Assembly (NCBI RefSeq): GCF_018588585.1 | Contig: NZ_JAEUFG010000011.1 | Location: 1-64,000, forward strand | Reading direction: 5' to 3' | Origin: Bacillus sp. SM2101 | GTDB lineage: Bacteria > Bacillota > Bacilli > Bacillales > SM2101 | DNA length: 64,000 nucleotides | Shown here: positions 27,400-37,518 of the stretch, piece by piece | Position numbering within the stretch: position 1 is the first letter of the stretch | Layout: each line of letters begins with the position of its first letter | Notes under the pieces: generated by a model | Databases searched by the model: none | Seen by the model: only the letters and a program-made list of their open reading frames with translations | What the model was told of the DNA's origin: nothing | Made by a program: the position numbers and the translations under genes

Positions 27400-28386
27400 A
27401 TGAGAATCGCAATCGATGCAATGGGTGGTGACCATGCACCTAAAGAAATTGTTTTAGGCACACTAAAAGCACTAGAAGCTTTCCCTAACTTACATATTAC
27501 TTTAATAGGGAATGAAGACAAAATTAAGACATATGTTTCTGAACAGAAACGTCTTTCCATAATACATGCTAATGAAATCATTGAAGCAACAGATGAGCCT
27601 GTAAGGGCAGTTCGTAGAAAGAAAAACGCCTCAATGGTACTTATGGCAAAAGAAGTGAAAGAAGGGCGTGCGGATGCTTGTATTTCTGCAGGGAATACGG
27701 GTGCTCTTATGGCAGCGGGTTTATTCATTGTCGGTCGAATCGATGGAATTGATCGCCCTGCATTAGCTCCCACATTACCAACTGCAGATGGACGTGGTTT
27801 TATTATGCTAGATGCTGGAGCTAATGTGGATGCCAAAGCTCAACATTTGCTCCAGTATGCGATTATGGGATCGATTTATGCTGAGAAAGTACGTGGTGTT
27901 CCATCACCTAGAGTGGGTTTATTAAATATTGGAACAGAAAAAAATAAAGGAAACGACCTGATGAAGCAAGTCTTTCCTTTGTTAGAAAAAGCGTCATTAC
28001 ACTTTATTGGTAATGTTGAGGCGCGAGACTTATTAGAAGGGGTTGCAGATGTAGTCATAACAGACGGCTTTACGGGTAATGTTACATTAAAAGCAATAGA
28101 GGGAACCGCACAATCAGTTTTTTCTATGTTAAAAACAACATTAACAAGCAATTTTAAGAGCAAATTTGCAGCTTCTGTATTAAAGCCCCAACTGTTAGAT
28201 TTAAAAGCTAAAATGGATTATTCAGAATATGGTGGAGCTGGGTTGTTTGGATTAAAAGCTCCAGTAATCAAAGCACATGGTTCTTCTGACGTCAATGCGA
28301 TCTTCAACGCTATTCGTCAAGCAAAAGATATCGTTGATAACAATGTTACTGAATTAATAAAGCAACAAGTTGAATCTGATGATTGA
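27400..28386 (+). CDS. plsX: Phosphate acyltransferase PlsX
   Basis: Peripheral membrane enzyme converting acyl-ACP to acyl-phosphate, the donor for PlsY, the first acylation of glycerol-3-phosphate. Begins [30 protein letters not shown] and [10 protein letters not shown] are conserved. 328 residues. 16 nt after fapR with AAAGGTAGG upstream. In the FapR regulon. Confidence 0.96.
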   Translation: MRIAIDAMGGDHAPKEIVLGTLKALEAFPNLHITLIGNEDKIKTYVSEQKRLSIIHANEIIEATDEPVRAVRRKKNASMVLMAKEVKEGRADACISAGNTGALMAAGLFIVGRIDGIDRPALAPTLPTADGRGFIMLDAGANVDAKAQHLLQYAIMGSIYAEKVRGVPSPRVGLLNIGTEKNKGNDLMKQVFPLLEKASLHFIGNVEARDLLEGVADVVITDGFTGNVTLKAIEGTAQSVFSMLKTTLTSNFKSKFAASVLKPQLLDLKAKMDYSEYGGAGLFGLKAPVIKAHGSSDVNAIFNAIRQAKDIVDNNVTELIKQQVESDD

Positions 28387-28409
28387 TAAGTAAAGAGAGG
28401 AATGATCAT

Positions 28410-29351
28410 ATGGGGAAAATTGCATTTGTTTTTCCAGGCCAAGGTTCACAAATTGTTGGTATGGGACAAAGCCTTGCACAAAAATATGACAATGTGGCAG
28501 CTGTTTTTAACAAAGCTGATGAAAAACTAGGTTTGTCACTAACTGACCTTATTTTCCAAGGTCCAGCTGATAAATTAACGCTAACGATGAATGCACAGCC
28601 AGCTTTATTAACGACGAGCATAGCTATTCTTGAACGGTTCAAAGAAGAAAATATACGACCTGATTATGTTGCCGGTCATAGTTTAGGAGAATATAGCGCA
28701 CTTGTGGCTGCCGAAGCAATGTCATTTGAAGATGCAGTGTATGCAGTCAGGAAGCGAGGCGAATTAATGGAAGAAGCTGTTCCTGCTGGAGAAGGGTCAA
28801 TGGCAGCTGTGTTAGGGATGGATCAAGGTCAGTTGCAAGAAATCACAACCCAAATTACAGCTGATGGATATCCAGTTCAACTAGCTAATTTGAACTGTCC
28901 TGGTCAAATTGTTATTTCTGGAACAGCTGAAGGAGTATCAATCGCAACGAAACAATGTAAAGAACATGGTGCAAAACGCGTCATCCCTTTAGTTGTAAGT
29001 GGGCCATTTCATTCATCACTCATGCAACCAGCTGCTAATAAATTCGATGACATATTGAACGAAATTACAATTAATCATGCAAAGGTTCCAGTAGTAGCAA
29101 ACATTCATGCAACGCCATTAACGAAGAGCACAGATATAAAGCAAGCTTTAATTGAACAATTATATTCTCCAGTTTTGTGGCAACAGTCTGTAGAATACAT
29201 GCTAGAAAATGGTGTAGATACCTTTATAGAAATTGGTCCTGGTAAAGTTCTTTCAGGACTCATCAAAAAGGTAAACAGAAGGGTTAATGCCTATTCAATA
29301 AATGATGAAGAGTCAATGCTATTGACAATTGAAAGATTGAAAGGGGAATAA
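28410..29351 (+). CDS. fabD: Malonyl-CoA:ACP transacylase FabD
   Basis: Moves the malonyl group from CoA to acyl carrier protein, supplying chain-extension units. The motif FVFPGQGSQ opens the protein, the nucleophile Ser lies in [12 protein letters not shown] (near 90), the catalytic His occurs in GPFHSSLM (near 200) and [11 protein letters not shown] is near the end. ATG 28410 has AGAGAGGA 8 nt upstream; the longer reading that overlaps plsX lacks this. 313 residues. Confidence 0.96.
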   Translation: MGKIAFVFPGQGSQIVGMGQSLAQKYDNVAAVFNKADEKLGLSLTDLIFQGPADKLTLTMNAQPALLTTSIAILERFKEENIRPDYVAGHSLGEYSALVAAEAMSFEDAVYAVRKRGELMEEAVPAGEGSMAAVLGMDQGQLQEITTQITADGYPVQLANLNCPGQIVISGTAEGVSIATKQCKEHGAKRVIPLVVSGPFHSSLMQPAANKFDDILNEITINHAKVPVVANIHATPLTKSTDIKQALIEQLYSPVLWQQSVEYMLENGVDTFIEIGPGKVLSGLIKKVNRRVNAYSINDEESMLLTIERLKGE

Positions 29352-29355
29352 AAAT

Positions 29356-30099
29356 ATGACGTTGCAAGGAAAAATTGCCTTAGTGACAGGTGCATCTAGA
29401 GGGATTGGTCGTGCTATTGCATTGGAACTAGCGAAGCAAGGTGCTAGCGTAGTAGTAAATTTTGCAGGAAGTGAAGCTAGGGCTAACGAAGTAGTGGATG
29501 AAATTAAAGCACTCGGCTCTGAAGCAGTAGCGATGCAAGCTGACGTTGGAAATTCTGAAGCGGTATCTTCTATGATTAAAGATGTGATCGCTAAATTTGG
29601 TAAGTTAGACATTCTAGTAAACAACGCGGGAATAACGAGGGATAACTTGTTAATGAGAATGAAAGAAGATGAGTGGGATTCTGTCATTAATACAAATTTA
29701 AAGGGCGTATTCAATTGTACAAAGGCTGTTACACGCCAAATGATGAAGCAAAGAGCTGGAAGAATAATTAATATTGCTTCCGTCGTTGGAGTTGCAGGTA
29801 ACCCTGGACAAGCAAACTATGTTGCTGCAAAAGCTGGTGTGATAGGTTTAACAAAAAGCTCTGCTAAGGAATTAGCTAGTAGAAACATTACAGTAAATGC
29901 GATAGCTCCAGGCTTTATTACAACCGATATGACTGATGAACTAAATGAAGATATTCGTAATGAAATGCTGAAACAAATTCCACTTGTGAAATTTGGTGAA
30001 CCGACAGACGTAGCAGCTGTTGTAGCATTTATAGCTTCTGAAGCGAGTGGGTATATGACTGGACAAACATTGCATGTTGATGGCGGAATGGTCATGTAA
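29356..30099 (+). CDS. fabG: 3-oxoacyl-ACP reductase FabG
   Basis: NADPH-dependent reductase of the elongation cycle. Short-chain dehydrogenase with [11 protein letters not shown] near 12, NNAGITRDN near 88 and the Ser-Tyr-Lys triad in [20 protein letters not shown] (about 138-157). Ends DGGMVM. 247 residues. Starts 4 nt after fabD. The 252-bp gap to acpP is unusually wide for this operon and holds a MITE-like repeat. Confidence 0.97.
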   Translation: MTLQGKIALVTGASRGIGRAIALELAKQGASVVVNFAGSEARANEVVDEIKALGSEAVAMQADVGNSEAVSSMIKDVIAKFGKLDILVNNAGITRDNLLMRMKEDEWDSVINTNLKGVFNCTKAVTRQMMKQRAGRIINIASVVGVAGNPGQANYVAAKAGVIGLTKSSAKELASRNITVNAIAPGFITTDMTDELNEDIRNEMLKQIPLVKFGEPTDVAAVVAFIASEASGYMTGQTLHVDGGMVM

Positions 30100-30126
30100 A
30101 GAGCTTGGTAAAAGGTGCTTTTAATA

Positions 30127-30285
30127 TGGCTGTTATCGTAAAATTTGTTGTTTTTTTAATTGAATATGAACAGCTAGATGATATTATTATCTGATTGTCC
30201 TAAAAAGAAGAGAAGGTACGACGAACACTATATAAAGACGTGATCTCTGAATATGAAAAACAACAATCGATACGAAAACAGTCTT
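30127..30285 (+). repeat. MITE-like repeat inside the fab operon (plus orientation)
   Basis: Starts TGGCTGTTATCGTAAAATTT, with core AAGGTACGACGAACACTATA, and ends AACAACAATCGATACGAAAA followed by CAGTCTT. The two ends form an imperfect inverted repeat of about 30 bp. It lies between fabG and acpP. Confidence 0.6.
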
Positions 30286-30351
30286 TTAAAATAATACAAC
30301 TAGTTTTTTGAATGAAAATACACTATAATATTTGAGGGGAGGTGAGCAATA

Positions 30352-30585
30352 ATGGCAGATGTTTTAGAACGTGTAACTAAGATTATCGTTGATCGCCTTG
30401 GAGTTGAAGAGTCAGAGGTGAAATTAGAATCTTCATTTAAAGATGATCTTGGTGCTGATTCCCTAGATGTAGTAGAGCTAGTGATGGAGCTTGAAGACGA
30501 ATTCGATATGGAGATTTCCGATGAAGATGCTGAAAAGATAGCTACAGTTGGTGACGCTGTTAACTACATAAACGGTCAGCAATAA
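30352..30585 (+). CDS. acpP: Acyl carrier protein
   Basis: Carries growing acyl chains on a 4'-phosphopantetheine arm attached at Ser37 of [11 protein letters not shown]. 77 acidic residues, typical length. GAGGGGAGGTGA lies before the ATG. Although classically the last gene of the fapR operon, here it is separated from fabG by a repeat insertion and may also have its own promoter (TATAAT near 30325 with no good -35). A terminator follows. Confidence 0.97.
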   Translation: MADVLERVTKIIVDRLGVEESEVKLESSFKDDLGADSLDVVELVMELEDEFDMEISDEDAEKIATVGDAVNYINGQQ

Positions 30586-30597
30586 TTTTGTCTATTA

Positions 30598-30622
30598 AAA
30601 GTCCCGTTTAAGGCGGGACTTT
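30598..30622 (+). terminator. Probable terminator after acpP
   Basis: AAAGTCCCG pairs with CGGGACTTT around a 7-nt loop. The T-tract is short, so termination may be partial with read-through to rnc. Confidence 0.65.
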
Positions 30623-30731
30623 ATCATCATAATAGGTGCCATTTAGTACATAGGCAATAAAGTGCAATTGATCAACCTCTATAAGTGAACAATTCCTAAC
30701 ATCAAGTTTTGTTGGAGGTACCTAAAATAAC

Positions 30732-31448
30732 ATGAGAAAAACAGGTATTGAAAAGCATGCGAAATTTAATGAATTTCAAGAAAAAATAGGTTTTCAATTT
30801 CAAAATAAAAAATTGTTGTTGCAAGCATTTACGCATTCATCTTATGTGAATGAGCATCGAAAACGGCTCTATGAAGATAATGAGAGATTAGAGTTTTTAG
30901 GAGACGCAGTTCTTGAGTTAACTATTTCCCAATATTTGTATAAAAAATACCCATTGCTAAGTGAAGGCAAATTAACGAAACTTCGTGCTGCTGTAGTTTG
31001 TGAATCTTCTCTTGTTTCTTTTGCAAATGAGCTATCCTTCGGTAAGCTAGTTATGCTAGGCAAAGGAGAAGAATTAACTGGTGGGCGAGAACGACCGGCA
31101 TTATTAGCAGATGTATTTGAGGCATTTATTGGAGCTTTATATTTGGATCAAGGAATTGACGCTGTTTGTTCCTTTCTAGATAAGGTTGTATTTCCTAAAA
31201 TAAATGATGGTGCTTTTTCTCATACGATGGATTATAAAAGTCAGCTTCAAGAATTAATTCAGAGAGATGGAGCTGGTTCACTCGAATATAAAATCCTACA
31301 GGAAAACGGTCCTGCTCATAATCGAGAGTTTGTATCTTCAGTTTGTATAAATAACAAAACACTTGGTGAAGGTAGGGGAAAGTCAAAAAAAGAAGCGGAG
31401 CAAAACGCTGCGAAAAAGGCTTTGCAAAAAGTAAAAGAATCTTTATAA
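30732..31448 (+). CDS. rnc: Ribonuclease III
   Basis: Double-strand-specific endoribonuclease for rRNA processing and mRNA turnover. The catalytic domain holds [17 protein letters not shown] (about 54-70) with its acidic metal ligands, and the partner motif in [16 protein letters not shown] follows near 130. A C-terminal dsRNA-binding domain (about 165-236) ends [16 protein letters not shown]. 238 residues. TTGGAGG lies upstream of the ATG at slightly long spacing. Followed by a terminator, so it is transcribed separately from smc. Confidence 0.96.
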   Translation: MRKTGIEKHAKFNEFQEKIGFQFQNKKLLLQAFTHSSYVNEHRKRLYEDNERLEFLGDAVLELTISQYLYKKYPLLSEGKLTKLRAAVVCESSLVSFANELSFGKLVMLGKGEELTGGRERPALLADVFEAFIGALYLDQGIDAVCSFLDKVVFPKINDGAFSHTMDYKSQLQELIQRDGAGSLEYKILQENGPAHNREFVSSVCINNKTLGEGRGKSKKEAEQNAAKKALQKVKESL

Positions 31449-31456
31449 CACCATTA

Positions 31457-31481
31457 ATGCCCCCTTTATGGGGGTATTTTT
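31457..31481 (+). terminator. Rho-independent terminator after rnc
   Basis: CCCCC pairs with GGGGG, extended by flanking pairs, around a TTTAT loop, and five T residues follow. The rest of the 321-bp rnc-smc gap holds a repeat fragment, a 12-bp tandem repeat (GCTACAAAGATA twice, 31610-31633) and a small CTGCCT/AGGCAG hairpin near 31693-31709. Confidence 0.85.
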
Positions 31482-31484
31482 AAA

Positions 31485-31520
31485 AAGGCTCTTTTCGAAT
31501 TTGTTACTATTCCACATTTG
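31485..31520 (+). repeat. MITE-like repeat, end fragment (plus orientation)
   Basis: AAGGCTCTTTTCGAATTTG followed by TTACTATT matches only the first 30 or so bases of the family. The remainder of the element is missing or too diverged to align by eye. Confidence 0.45.
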
Positions 31521-31769
31521 TTCCAAAGCTAAAGTTATGGAAATTATGGTATAAAAAATAAATTGCTAAAGAACTTTATTTGTGAAGTATTAAAGCACTA
31601 GCTAGGAAAGCTACAAAGATAGCTACAAAGATAGCTATTCATAAACAACACTTACCAATTAAAGTGAACTATAAGGCTGATCAAATGAAATGCTGCCTGT
31701 GCTAGGCAGAGATGATCAAATGTGCGCACGTCATAATAAAAGAATTTTTACCTAATAGGAGGGATATTC

Positions 31770-34700
31770 ATGTTCCTCAAACGGTTAGATATCGTTGGAT
31801 TTAAATCGTTTGCAGAAAGAGTTTCCATTGATTTTGTGCCAGGTGTAACCGCAGTAGTTGGTCCGAACGGCAGTGGAAAAAGTAATATTACCGATGCTAT
31901 AAGATGGGTATTAGGGGAACAATCCGCAAAATCTCTACGCGGAGCAAAAATGGAAGATATTATTTTTGCAGGTAGTGACTCAAGAAAGCCATTAAATATA
32001 GGAGAAGTAACGTTAACATTAGACAATGAAGATCAGTTTTTACCGATAGATTATCATGAAGTAAGTGTGACAAGGAGAGTTTTTCGTTCAGGAGAAAGTG
32101 AATTTTTAATAAATAAACAGCAGTGTCGACTAAAAGATATTGTTGATTTATTTATGGATTCAGGTCTTGGAAGAGAAGCTTTTTCAATTATAAGCCAAGG
32201 TAAAGTAGAAGAAATTTTAAGCAGCAAAGCTGAAGAAAGGCGCTCAATATTTGAAGAAGCTGCTGGAGTGTTAAAATACAAAACTCGTAAGAAAAAAGCA
32301 GAATATAAATTAGCCGAGACCCAAGAAAATTTACATCGTGTCTCTGATATCGTCCACGAGCTTGAAGGTCAAATAGAGCCATTAGAAATTCAATCATCAA
32401 TTGCTAAAGATTATATTGAAAAAAAGGATGACCTCGAAAAAATTGAGGTTGCCTTAACAGTATTTGAAGTAGAAGACCTTCATAAAAAATGGGAGGATCT
32501 TCGTAAAATATTTCAGCAACATAAAAATGATGAAATCGAATCCTCTTCTTCTTTACAGAAATTAGAATCTGAAATTGAGCACCACCGTGAGCAAATAATC
32601 GCGCTTGATGAATCTATAGATGATCTTCAAGAAGTACTACTGCTCGCTAGTGAAGAATTAGAAAAGCTAGAAGGCCGGAAAGAAGTACTTAAGGAGCGCA
32701 AGAAGAACGCCTCCCAAAATAGAACACAATTAGAAAAAATAATTGATGAATTTGAGATGAAAAGACACGAGCATAGTGCTCAAAGAGATGAAGAAGCTCA
32801 GCTACTGAAACATTATGAAGAAGATGTGAATGTTAAGCAGCTTGACTTAAAGCAGAAAACACAAATGTATGCATCTTATGATCAAAATATTGAAGACGTA
32901 ATTGAAGGGTTAAAAAGTGACTATATTGAATTATTAAATAAGAAAGCTGCCTTGAATAATGAACTTACGAATATTGAAGATCAGCTGAAACAACAAAATG
33001 TCCGTAAATCAAACTTAGAAGAAGTAAATCAAAAATATATAATTCAACGAAAAGAAACGAATGATCAAAAGCTACTACTACAAGCTAAAATTTCGAAAGT
33101 TCAAGAAGAAATTAACGATCAAATTAGTACATTTCGAAACAAACAAACAAACCTTGAACACTCGAAGACCAAGTACCAAAAAAAAGAGAATTTACTTTAT
33201 CAAGCATATCAGTACTTGCAGCAGACCAAATCTCGTAAAGAAATGTTGGAAGAAATCAAAGAAGATTATTCAGGATTTTTTCATGGTGTTAAAGAAGTAT
33301 TAAAAGCTAGAGATAAACATTTGCAAGGTGTTGAAGGTGCGATCGCAGAATTAATTCAAGTACCTCAGGAGTATGAAATTGCTATAGAAATAGCATTGGG
33401 AGCAGCAACACAGCATATTGTCGTTCATGATGAACAACATGCTAGGCAAGCTATTAATTATTTAAAGAAAAACTCATATGGCAGGGCTACATTCTTACCA
33501 TTATCAGTCATTAAAGAGCGTAAGATTTCAGACCTGCAACTGAATCAAATAAAAAACCACCCATCATATGTAGGGGTTGCTTCAGACTTAATAACATTTG
33601 ATGAAAGGTATAGTGCTGTCTTAAAAAACGTACTAGGGACGGTAGTCATTACTACGGATTTAAAAGGTGCAAATGATTTAGCAAGACAATTACAGTTTAG
33701 GTATCGTCTCGTTACACTTGAAGGTGATGTAGTAAATCCTGGTGGGTCCATGACAGGTGGGGCAGTAAAGCAGAAATCAAATTCGTTATTAAGCAGAGGG
33801 CGTGAGCTTGAAGAACTTTCAGTAAAAGTACTTGATATGGAGCAAAAGACTTCACAGCTTGAAGCTCAAGTAAAGGAACTGAAGGACACCATTAAAGAAG
33901 ATGAGGCAGGGCTTGAGGTATTACGTGAAACGGGTAATACGCTTCGTTTGAGTGAACAGTCGATAAAAGGAGAAATTCGAGAGCTTGAAATAGAAGAAAA
34001 AAATGTTAACGATCGTTTAACTGTTTACGACTTTGAAAAAGAAAATTTCTCACAACAGATGGATGAAATGAATGCAAGAACAAGAACGATTAAAGAACAA
34101 GTGAGCGTCATCGAAAACCAAGTGATGAATCTTGATCAAGAAATAGAAAAACTTACTTTAGAAAAGAATGACCAACAAATATCAAAAGAGTCACTACAAA
34201 AAGAAATAACGGAATTAAAGGTTGAATTAGCCAGCCAAGAGCAGCTGTTAGCGAATCATCAAGAGAAAGCAGGTCGCACATTACATGCTATTGCTGAAAT
34301 TGAAGATAAATTGCAGGAAGCGAAGGAGGATCTTTCATTACTGCAAAATGAGATGAGTTCAAACTCATCGGGTGAAGAGGTTTTAGTCTCTGAAGCTGTA
34401 AAAAAGAAACAGGATAAATCAGCTACTGTTCAGCTTATCGCAGAACGTCGTGATCAACGCCTTCATCTACAGCAAAAATTAGAAGATCAGGAGCGCGAAG
34501 CGAAAGAACAAAAACGACAATATAAGCAGCTTGTAGAGGTTTTACGTGATGAAGAAGTAAAAATTAATCGTTTAGACGTGGAATTAGAAAACAGATTAAC
34601 TCACTTGCGTGAAGAATATATGTTAACTTTTGAGGCTGCGAAAGAAAGGTATCCTTTGGAATTGGATATAGAGGAAGCTAGGCAGAAAGTAAAATTAATT

Positions 34701-35333
34701 AAGCTTGCAATTGATGAGCTTGGAAATGTAAATCTTGGTGCAATTGATGAGTTTGAGCGTGTAAATGAGCGTTATTCCTTTTTACAAGAGCAGAAGGAAG
34801 ATTTACTACAAGCAAAGGACACATTATATCAGGTTATCGATGAAATGGACGATGAAATGAAGCGAAGGTTTCAAGCAACATTTAACAATATCAGTTCTCA
34901 CTTCGAGCCTGTTTTCCAAGCATTATTTGGTGGTGGACGGGCAGAATTAAAGCTTACTGATCCAGGGGATTTATTAAATACTGGAGTTGAAATTGTTGCA
35001 CAGCCACCAGGGAAAAAACCTCAAAATTTAAGTTTATTATCAGGTGGAGAAAGAGCTTTAACTGCTATAGCATTACTGTTTGCAATTTTAAAGGTTCGCC
35101 CTGTTCCATTTTGTGTTTTGGATGAGGTAGAAGCTGCGCTAGATGAAGCCAATGTGCATCGTTTTGCACAATATTTACAACGTTATAGCTCAGATACACA
35201 ATTTATAGTTATTACTCACCGAAAAGGTACAATGGAAGAAGCTGATGTTCTTTATGGAGTTACGATGCAAGAATCGGGTGTGTCTAAGCTAGTTTCAGTT
35301 CGACTCGGTGAAACTGCTGAATTGGTTAAGTAA
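31770..35333 (+). CDS. smc: Chromosome partition protein SMC
   Basis: ATPase that, with ScpA and ScpB, forms the bacterial condensin and aligns chromosome arms. N-terminal Walker A GPNGSGKSN (32-40), two long coiled coils (about 165-500 and 670-1000), a hinge domain near 510-670 with GDVVNPGGSMTGGA, and the C-terminal ABC signature LSGGERALTAIALLFA with Walker B VLDEVEAALDEANV. 1187 residues, close to B. subtilis SMC. AGGAGGG upstream of ATG. In B. subtilis smc and ftsY are nearly contiguous; here 760 bp of repeats separate them. Confidence 0.97.
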   Translation: MFLKRLDIVGFKSFAERVSIDFVPGVTAVVGPNGSGKSNITDAIRWVLGEQSAKSLRGAKMEDIIFAGSDSRKPLNIGEVTLTLDNEDQFLPIDYHEVSVTRRVFRSGESEFLINKQQCRLKDIVDLFMDSGLGREAFSIISQGKVEEILSSKAEERRSIFEEAAGVLKYKTRKKKAEYKLAETQENLHRVSDIVHELEGQIEPLEIQSSIAKDYIEKKDDLEKIEVALTVFEVEDLHKKWEDLRKIFQQHKNDEIESSSSLQKLESEIEHHREQIIALDESIDDLQEVLLLASEELEKLEGRKEVLKERKKNASQNRTQLEKIIDEFEMKRHEHSAQRDEEAQLLKHYEEDVNVKQLDLKQKTQMYASYDQNIEDVIEGLKSDYIELLNKKAALNNELTNIEDQLKQQNVRKSNLEEVNQKYIIQRKETNDQKLLLQAKISKVQEEINDQISTFRNKQTNLEHSKTKYQKKENLLYQAYQYLQQTKSRKEMLEEIKEDYSGFFHGVKEVLKARDKHLQGVEGAIAELIQVPQEYEIAIEIALGAATQHIVVHDEQHARQAINYLKKNSYGRATFLPLSVIKERKISDLQLNQIKNHPSYVGVASDLITFDERYSAVLKNVLGTVVITTDLKGANDLARQLQFRYRLVTLEGDVVNPGGSMTGGAVKQKSNSLLSRGRELEELSVKVLDMEQKTSQLEAQVKELKDTIKEDEAGLEVLRETGNTLRLSEQSIKGEIRELEIEEKNVNDRLTVYDFEKENFSQQMDEMNARTRTIKEQVSVIENQVMNLDQEIEKLTLEKNDQQISKESLQKEITELKVELASQEQLLANHQEKAGRTLHAIAEIEDKLQEAKEDLSLLQNEMSSNSSGEEVLVSEAVKKKQDKSATVQLIAERRDQRLHLQQKLEDQEREAKEQKRQYKQLVEVLRDEEVKINRLDVELENRLTHLREEYMLTFEAAKERYPLELDIEEARQKVKLIKLAIDELGNVNLGAIDEFERVNERYSFLQEQKEDLLQAKDTLYQVIDEMDDEMKRRFQATFNNISSHFEPVFQALFGGGRAELKLTDPGDLLNTGVEIVAQPPGKKPQNLSLLSGGERALTAIALLFAILKVRPVPFCVLDEVEAALDEANVHRFAQYLQRYSSDTQFIVITHRKGTMEEADVLYGVTMQESGVSKLVSVRLGETAELVK

Positions 35334-36044
35334 GGATCTTTTCGTAAACTTTGTTACTATTGTAATTAAATTATTGCTATAAAAAGTGGTTTATATAGTG
35401 ATTCAACGTTATATAAAAGAAAAGATGCCACGAACGCTAATTGTGTACGTGATTAACTTTTAATACGAAAAGCAACAATTTATGCGAAAATAACCTAAAG
35501 TAAAGAAAAGATTACATGATATTAACTAAAGGATCTTTTCGTAAACTTTGTTACTATTGTAATTAAATTATTGCTAAAAAAAGTGGTTTATATAGTGATT
35601 CAACGTTATATAAAAGAAAAGATGCCACCGATGCGAAAACAACCTAACTAAAGGATCTTTTCGTAAACTTTGTTACTATTGTAATCAAATTAGTTCTATA
35701 AAAAGTGGTTTATATAGTTATTCAAAGTTATGCAATAGAAAAGATACCACGAACGCTAATGGTGTACGTGATTAACTTTTAATACGAAAAGCACCAATTT
35801 ATGCGAAAATAACCTAAAGTAAAGAAACCATTACTTGATATTAACTAAAGGATCTTTTCATAAACTTTGTTACTATTGCAATTAAATTAGTTCTATAAAA
35901 AGTGGTTTGCTCCGTCCCAGAACATAAAGAATTAAAACTAAAAAGCCACTGGTTTATATAGTTATTCAAAGTTATGCAATAGAAAAGATGCCACCGAACG
36001 CTAGTTGTATAGGTGTTGTTTCTAAATGCGAAAACAACCTAACT
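35332..36044 (+). repeat. Four-copy MITE-like array with 318-bp higher-order period
   Basis: Four same-orientation copies: 35332-35496, 35528-35645 (internally deleted), 35650-35815 and 35847-36040 (with a 40-odd-bp insertion near 35909-35951). Spacers alternate between 31 bp and 4 bp: copies 1-2 and 3-4 are separated by near-identical 31-bp spacers ending ATATTAACT, and 2-3 by AACT. So a two-copy unit of 318 bp was itself duplicated. The first copy begins at the smc stop codon. No ORF of note occurs in the array. Confidence 0.85.
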
Positions 36045-36093
36045 AAAAGGTACGTGAGTAACGATTTTATGACATAAGAAGGGAAGAACAATT

Positions 36094-37083
36094 ATGAGCT
36101 TTTTTAAAAAATTGAAAGAAAAAATTACTAAGCAGACAGATTCTGTAACAGAAAAATTTAAAGATGGTTTATCGAAAACAAGGAATTCTTTTTCAGAAAA
36201 GATGAATGACCTTGTTGCGAGATACAGGTCTGTAGATGAAGATTTTTTTGATGAGTTGGAAGAAATCTTAATTGGAGCAGACGTAGGTGTAGCAACTGTA
36301 ATGGAATTAATTGATGAATTAAAAATGGAGGTAAAGCGTAGAAATATACAGGACACGAGAGAAGTTCAAGATGTTATTACGGAAAAGCTAGTTGATATTT
36401 ATGAAGGACAGGACGATTTATCTGCAAATATAAATATTCAAGAGCAGTCTTTAACTGTCATTTTGTTCGTTGGAGTTAATGGTGTTGGGAAAACAACTAC
36501 GATTGGGAAGCTTGCAAATAAATTTAAAAATGAAGGAAAATCAGTATTATTAGCAGCAGGAGATACATTTCGTGCTGGTGCTATAGACCAACTGGAAGTA
36601 TGGGGAGAAAGAGTTGGTGTGGATGTAATTAAGCAATCTCCAGGCTCTGACCCTGCTGCTGTTATGTACGATGCTGTTCAGGCAGCTAAAGCTCGTAACG
36701 CTGATATTTTATTATGTGACACAGCCGGTAGATTGCAAAACAAAGTCAATCTAATGAAAGAACTTGAGAAGGTGAAGCGTGTGATCGAACGGGAAGTTCC
36801 TGGGGCTCCCCACGAAGTCTTACTCGTTTTAGATGCTACCACAGGTCAAAATGCTATGAGTCAGGCCAAGCAATTTGCAGAATCAACAGATGTGTCAGGA
36901 ATTGTTTTAACAAAGTTAGACGGTACTGCAAAGGGAGGTATCGTATTGGCTATTCGAAACGAGCTATCGATTCCTGTTAAATTGGTCGGTCTTGGGGAAC
37001 AAGTTGATGATTTACAACAATTTGATCCAGAACAATACGTCTTTGGCTTGTTTGCTGGTTTAATCGCAGATACTGAAGCATAA
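36094..37083 (+). CDS. ftsY: Signal recognition particle receptor FtsY
   Basis: SRP receptor GTPase that delivers ribosome-nascent-chain complexes to SecYEG. A short charged N-terminal A region (about 1-25, Lys-rich, likely membrane-binding) precedes the NG domain: GVNGVGKTTTIGKLA near 129, DTAGR near 209, TKLDGTAKGG near 271. 329 residues. GAAGGGAAG lies before the ATG. Its promoter must lie in or just after the repeat array. Confidence 0.96.
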   Translation: MSFFKKLKEKITKQTDSVTEKFKDGLSKTRNSFSEKMNDLVARYRSVDEDFFDELEEILIGADVGVATVMELIDELKMEVKRRNIQDTREVQDVITEKLVDIYEGQDDLSANINIQEQSLTVILFVGVNGVGKTTTIGKLANKFKNEGKSVLLAAGDTFRAGAIDQLEVWGERVGVDVIKQSPGSDPAAVMYDAVQAAKARNADILLCDTAGRLQNKVNLMKELEKVKRVIEREVPGAPHEVLLVLDATTGQNAMSQAKQFAESTDVSGIVLTKLDGTAKGGIVLAIRNELSIPVKLVGLGEQVDDLQQFDPEQYVFGLFAGLIADTEA

Positions 37084-37104
37084 AAGAGCTGTTAAGAAAA
37101 AAAC

Positions 37105-37133
37105 TTGACATTAATGATTCGACCTAGTACAAT
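37105..37133 (+). promoter_or_regulatory. Predicted sigma-A promoter of ylxM-ffh
   Basis: Consensus TTGACA (37105-37110), 17-bp spacer and TACAAT (37128-37133). It lies just after ftsY, about 40 bp upstream of ylxM, so ylxM-ffh need not depend on the ftsY promoter. Confidence 0.8.
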
Positions 37134-37170
37134 TTGTAAAGGTAATTCACTTAACATAGGGGGAAAGACT

Positions 37171-37503
37171 ATGCTTGAAAAAAAGACAAGAATGAATTAT
37201 CTATATGATTTTTATCATTCGTTGTTAACGGAAAAACAACAAAGCTATATGTCTTTATATTATTTAGACGACTTTTCCCTTGGTGAAATTGCTGAACTGT
37301 TTAATGTTAGTCGCCAGGCAGTATATGATAACATTAAACGTACAGAAACGATGCTTGAACAGTATGAAGAAAAGTTGTTGTTATTTCAAAAATTTCAGCA
37401 ACGTCAACAACTTTTTTCTGATCTGAAAGAAATCATGTCAAGTAGCGTTCAAGATAATACAAAACAGCTTGCAGTACTTAATGAACTCGAGAAATTAGAG
37501 TAA
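37171..37503 (+). CDS. ylxM: YlxM, helix-turn-helix protein associated with SRP
   Basis: A 110-residue protein with a sigma-region-4-like helix-turn-helix ([20 protein letters not shown], about 39-58). Streptococcal YlxM binds the SRP RNA and modulates Ffh-FtsY GTPase activity; the role in Bacillus is unproven. Start at 37171 ([19 protein letters not shown]), with AGGGGG 8 nt upstream, matches the B. subtilis length; the longer open reading upstream overlaps the predicted promoter. ffh starts 15 nt later. Confidence 0.92.
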   Translation: MLEKKTRMNYLYDFYHSLLTEKQQSYMSLYYLDDFSLGEIAELFNVSRQAVYDNIKRTETMLEQYEEKLLLFQKFQQRQQLFSDLKEIMSSSVQDNTKQLAVLNELEKLE

Positions 37504-37518
37504 GGGAGCGGCACAGAA

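Noticed and set aside
27369-27836. 155-codon minus-strand frame opposite plsX
   Set aside because: Antisense to conserved plsX codons; its composition reflects codon-position mirroring.
31610-31633. 12-bp tandem repeat GCTACAAAGATA upstream of smc
   Set aside because: Only two copies and no context; recorded under the rnc terminator but too slight to be a finding.
33061-33303. 80-codon open frame inside smc on the same strand
   Set aside because: Lies fully within the smc coiled-coil region in another frame and is Lys-rich; a shadow of A-rich codons.
35332-36044. CRISPR array
   Set aside because: Repeats are about 120-190 bp with spacers of 4 and 31 bp that are themselves repeated; this is a duplicated mobile repeat, not a CRISPR.
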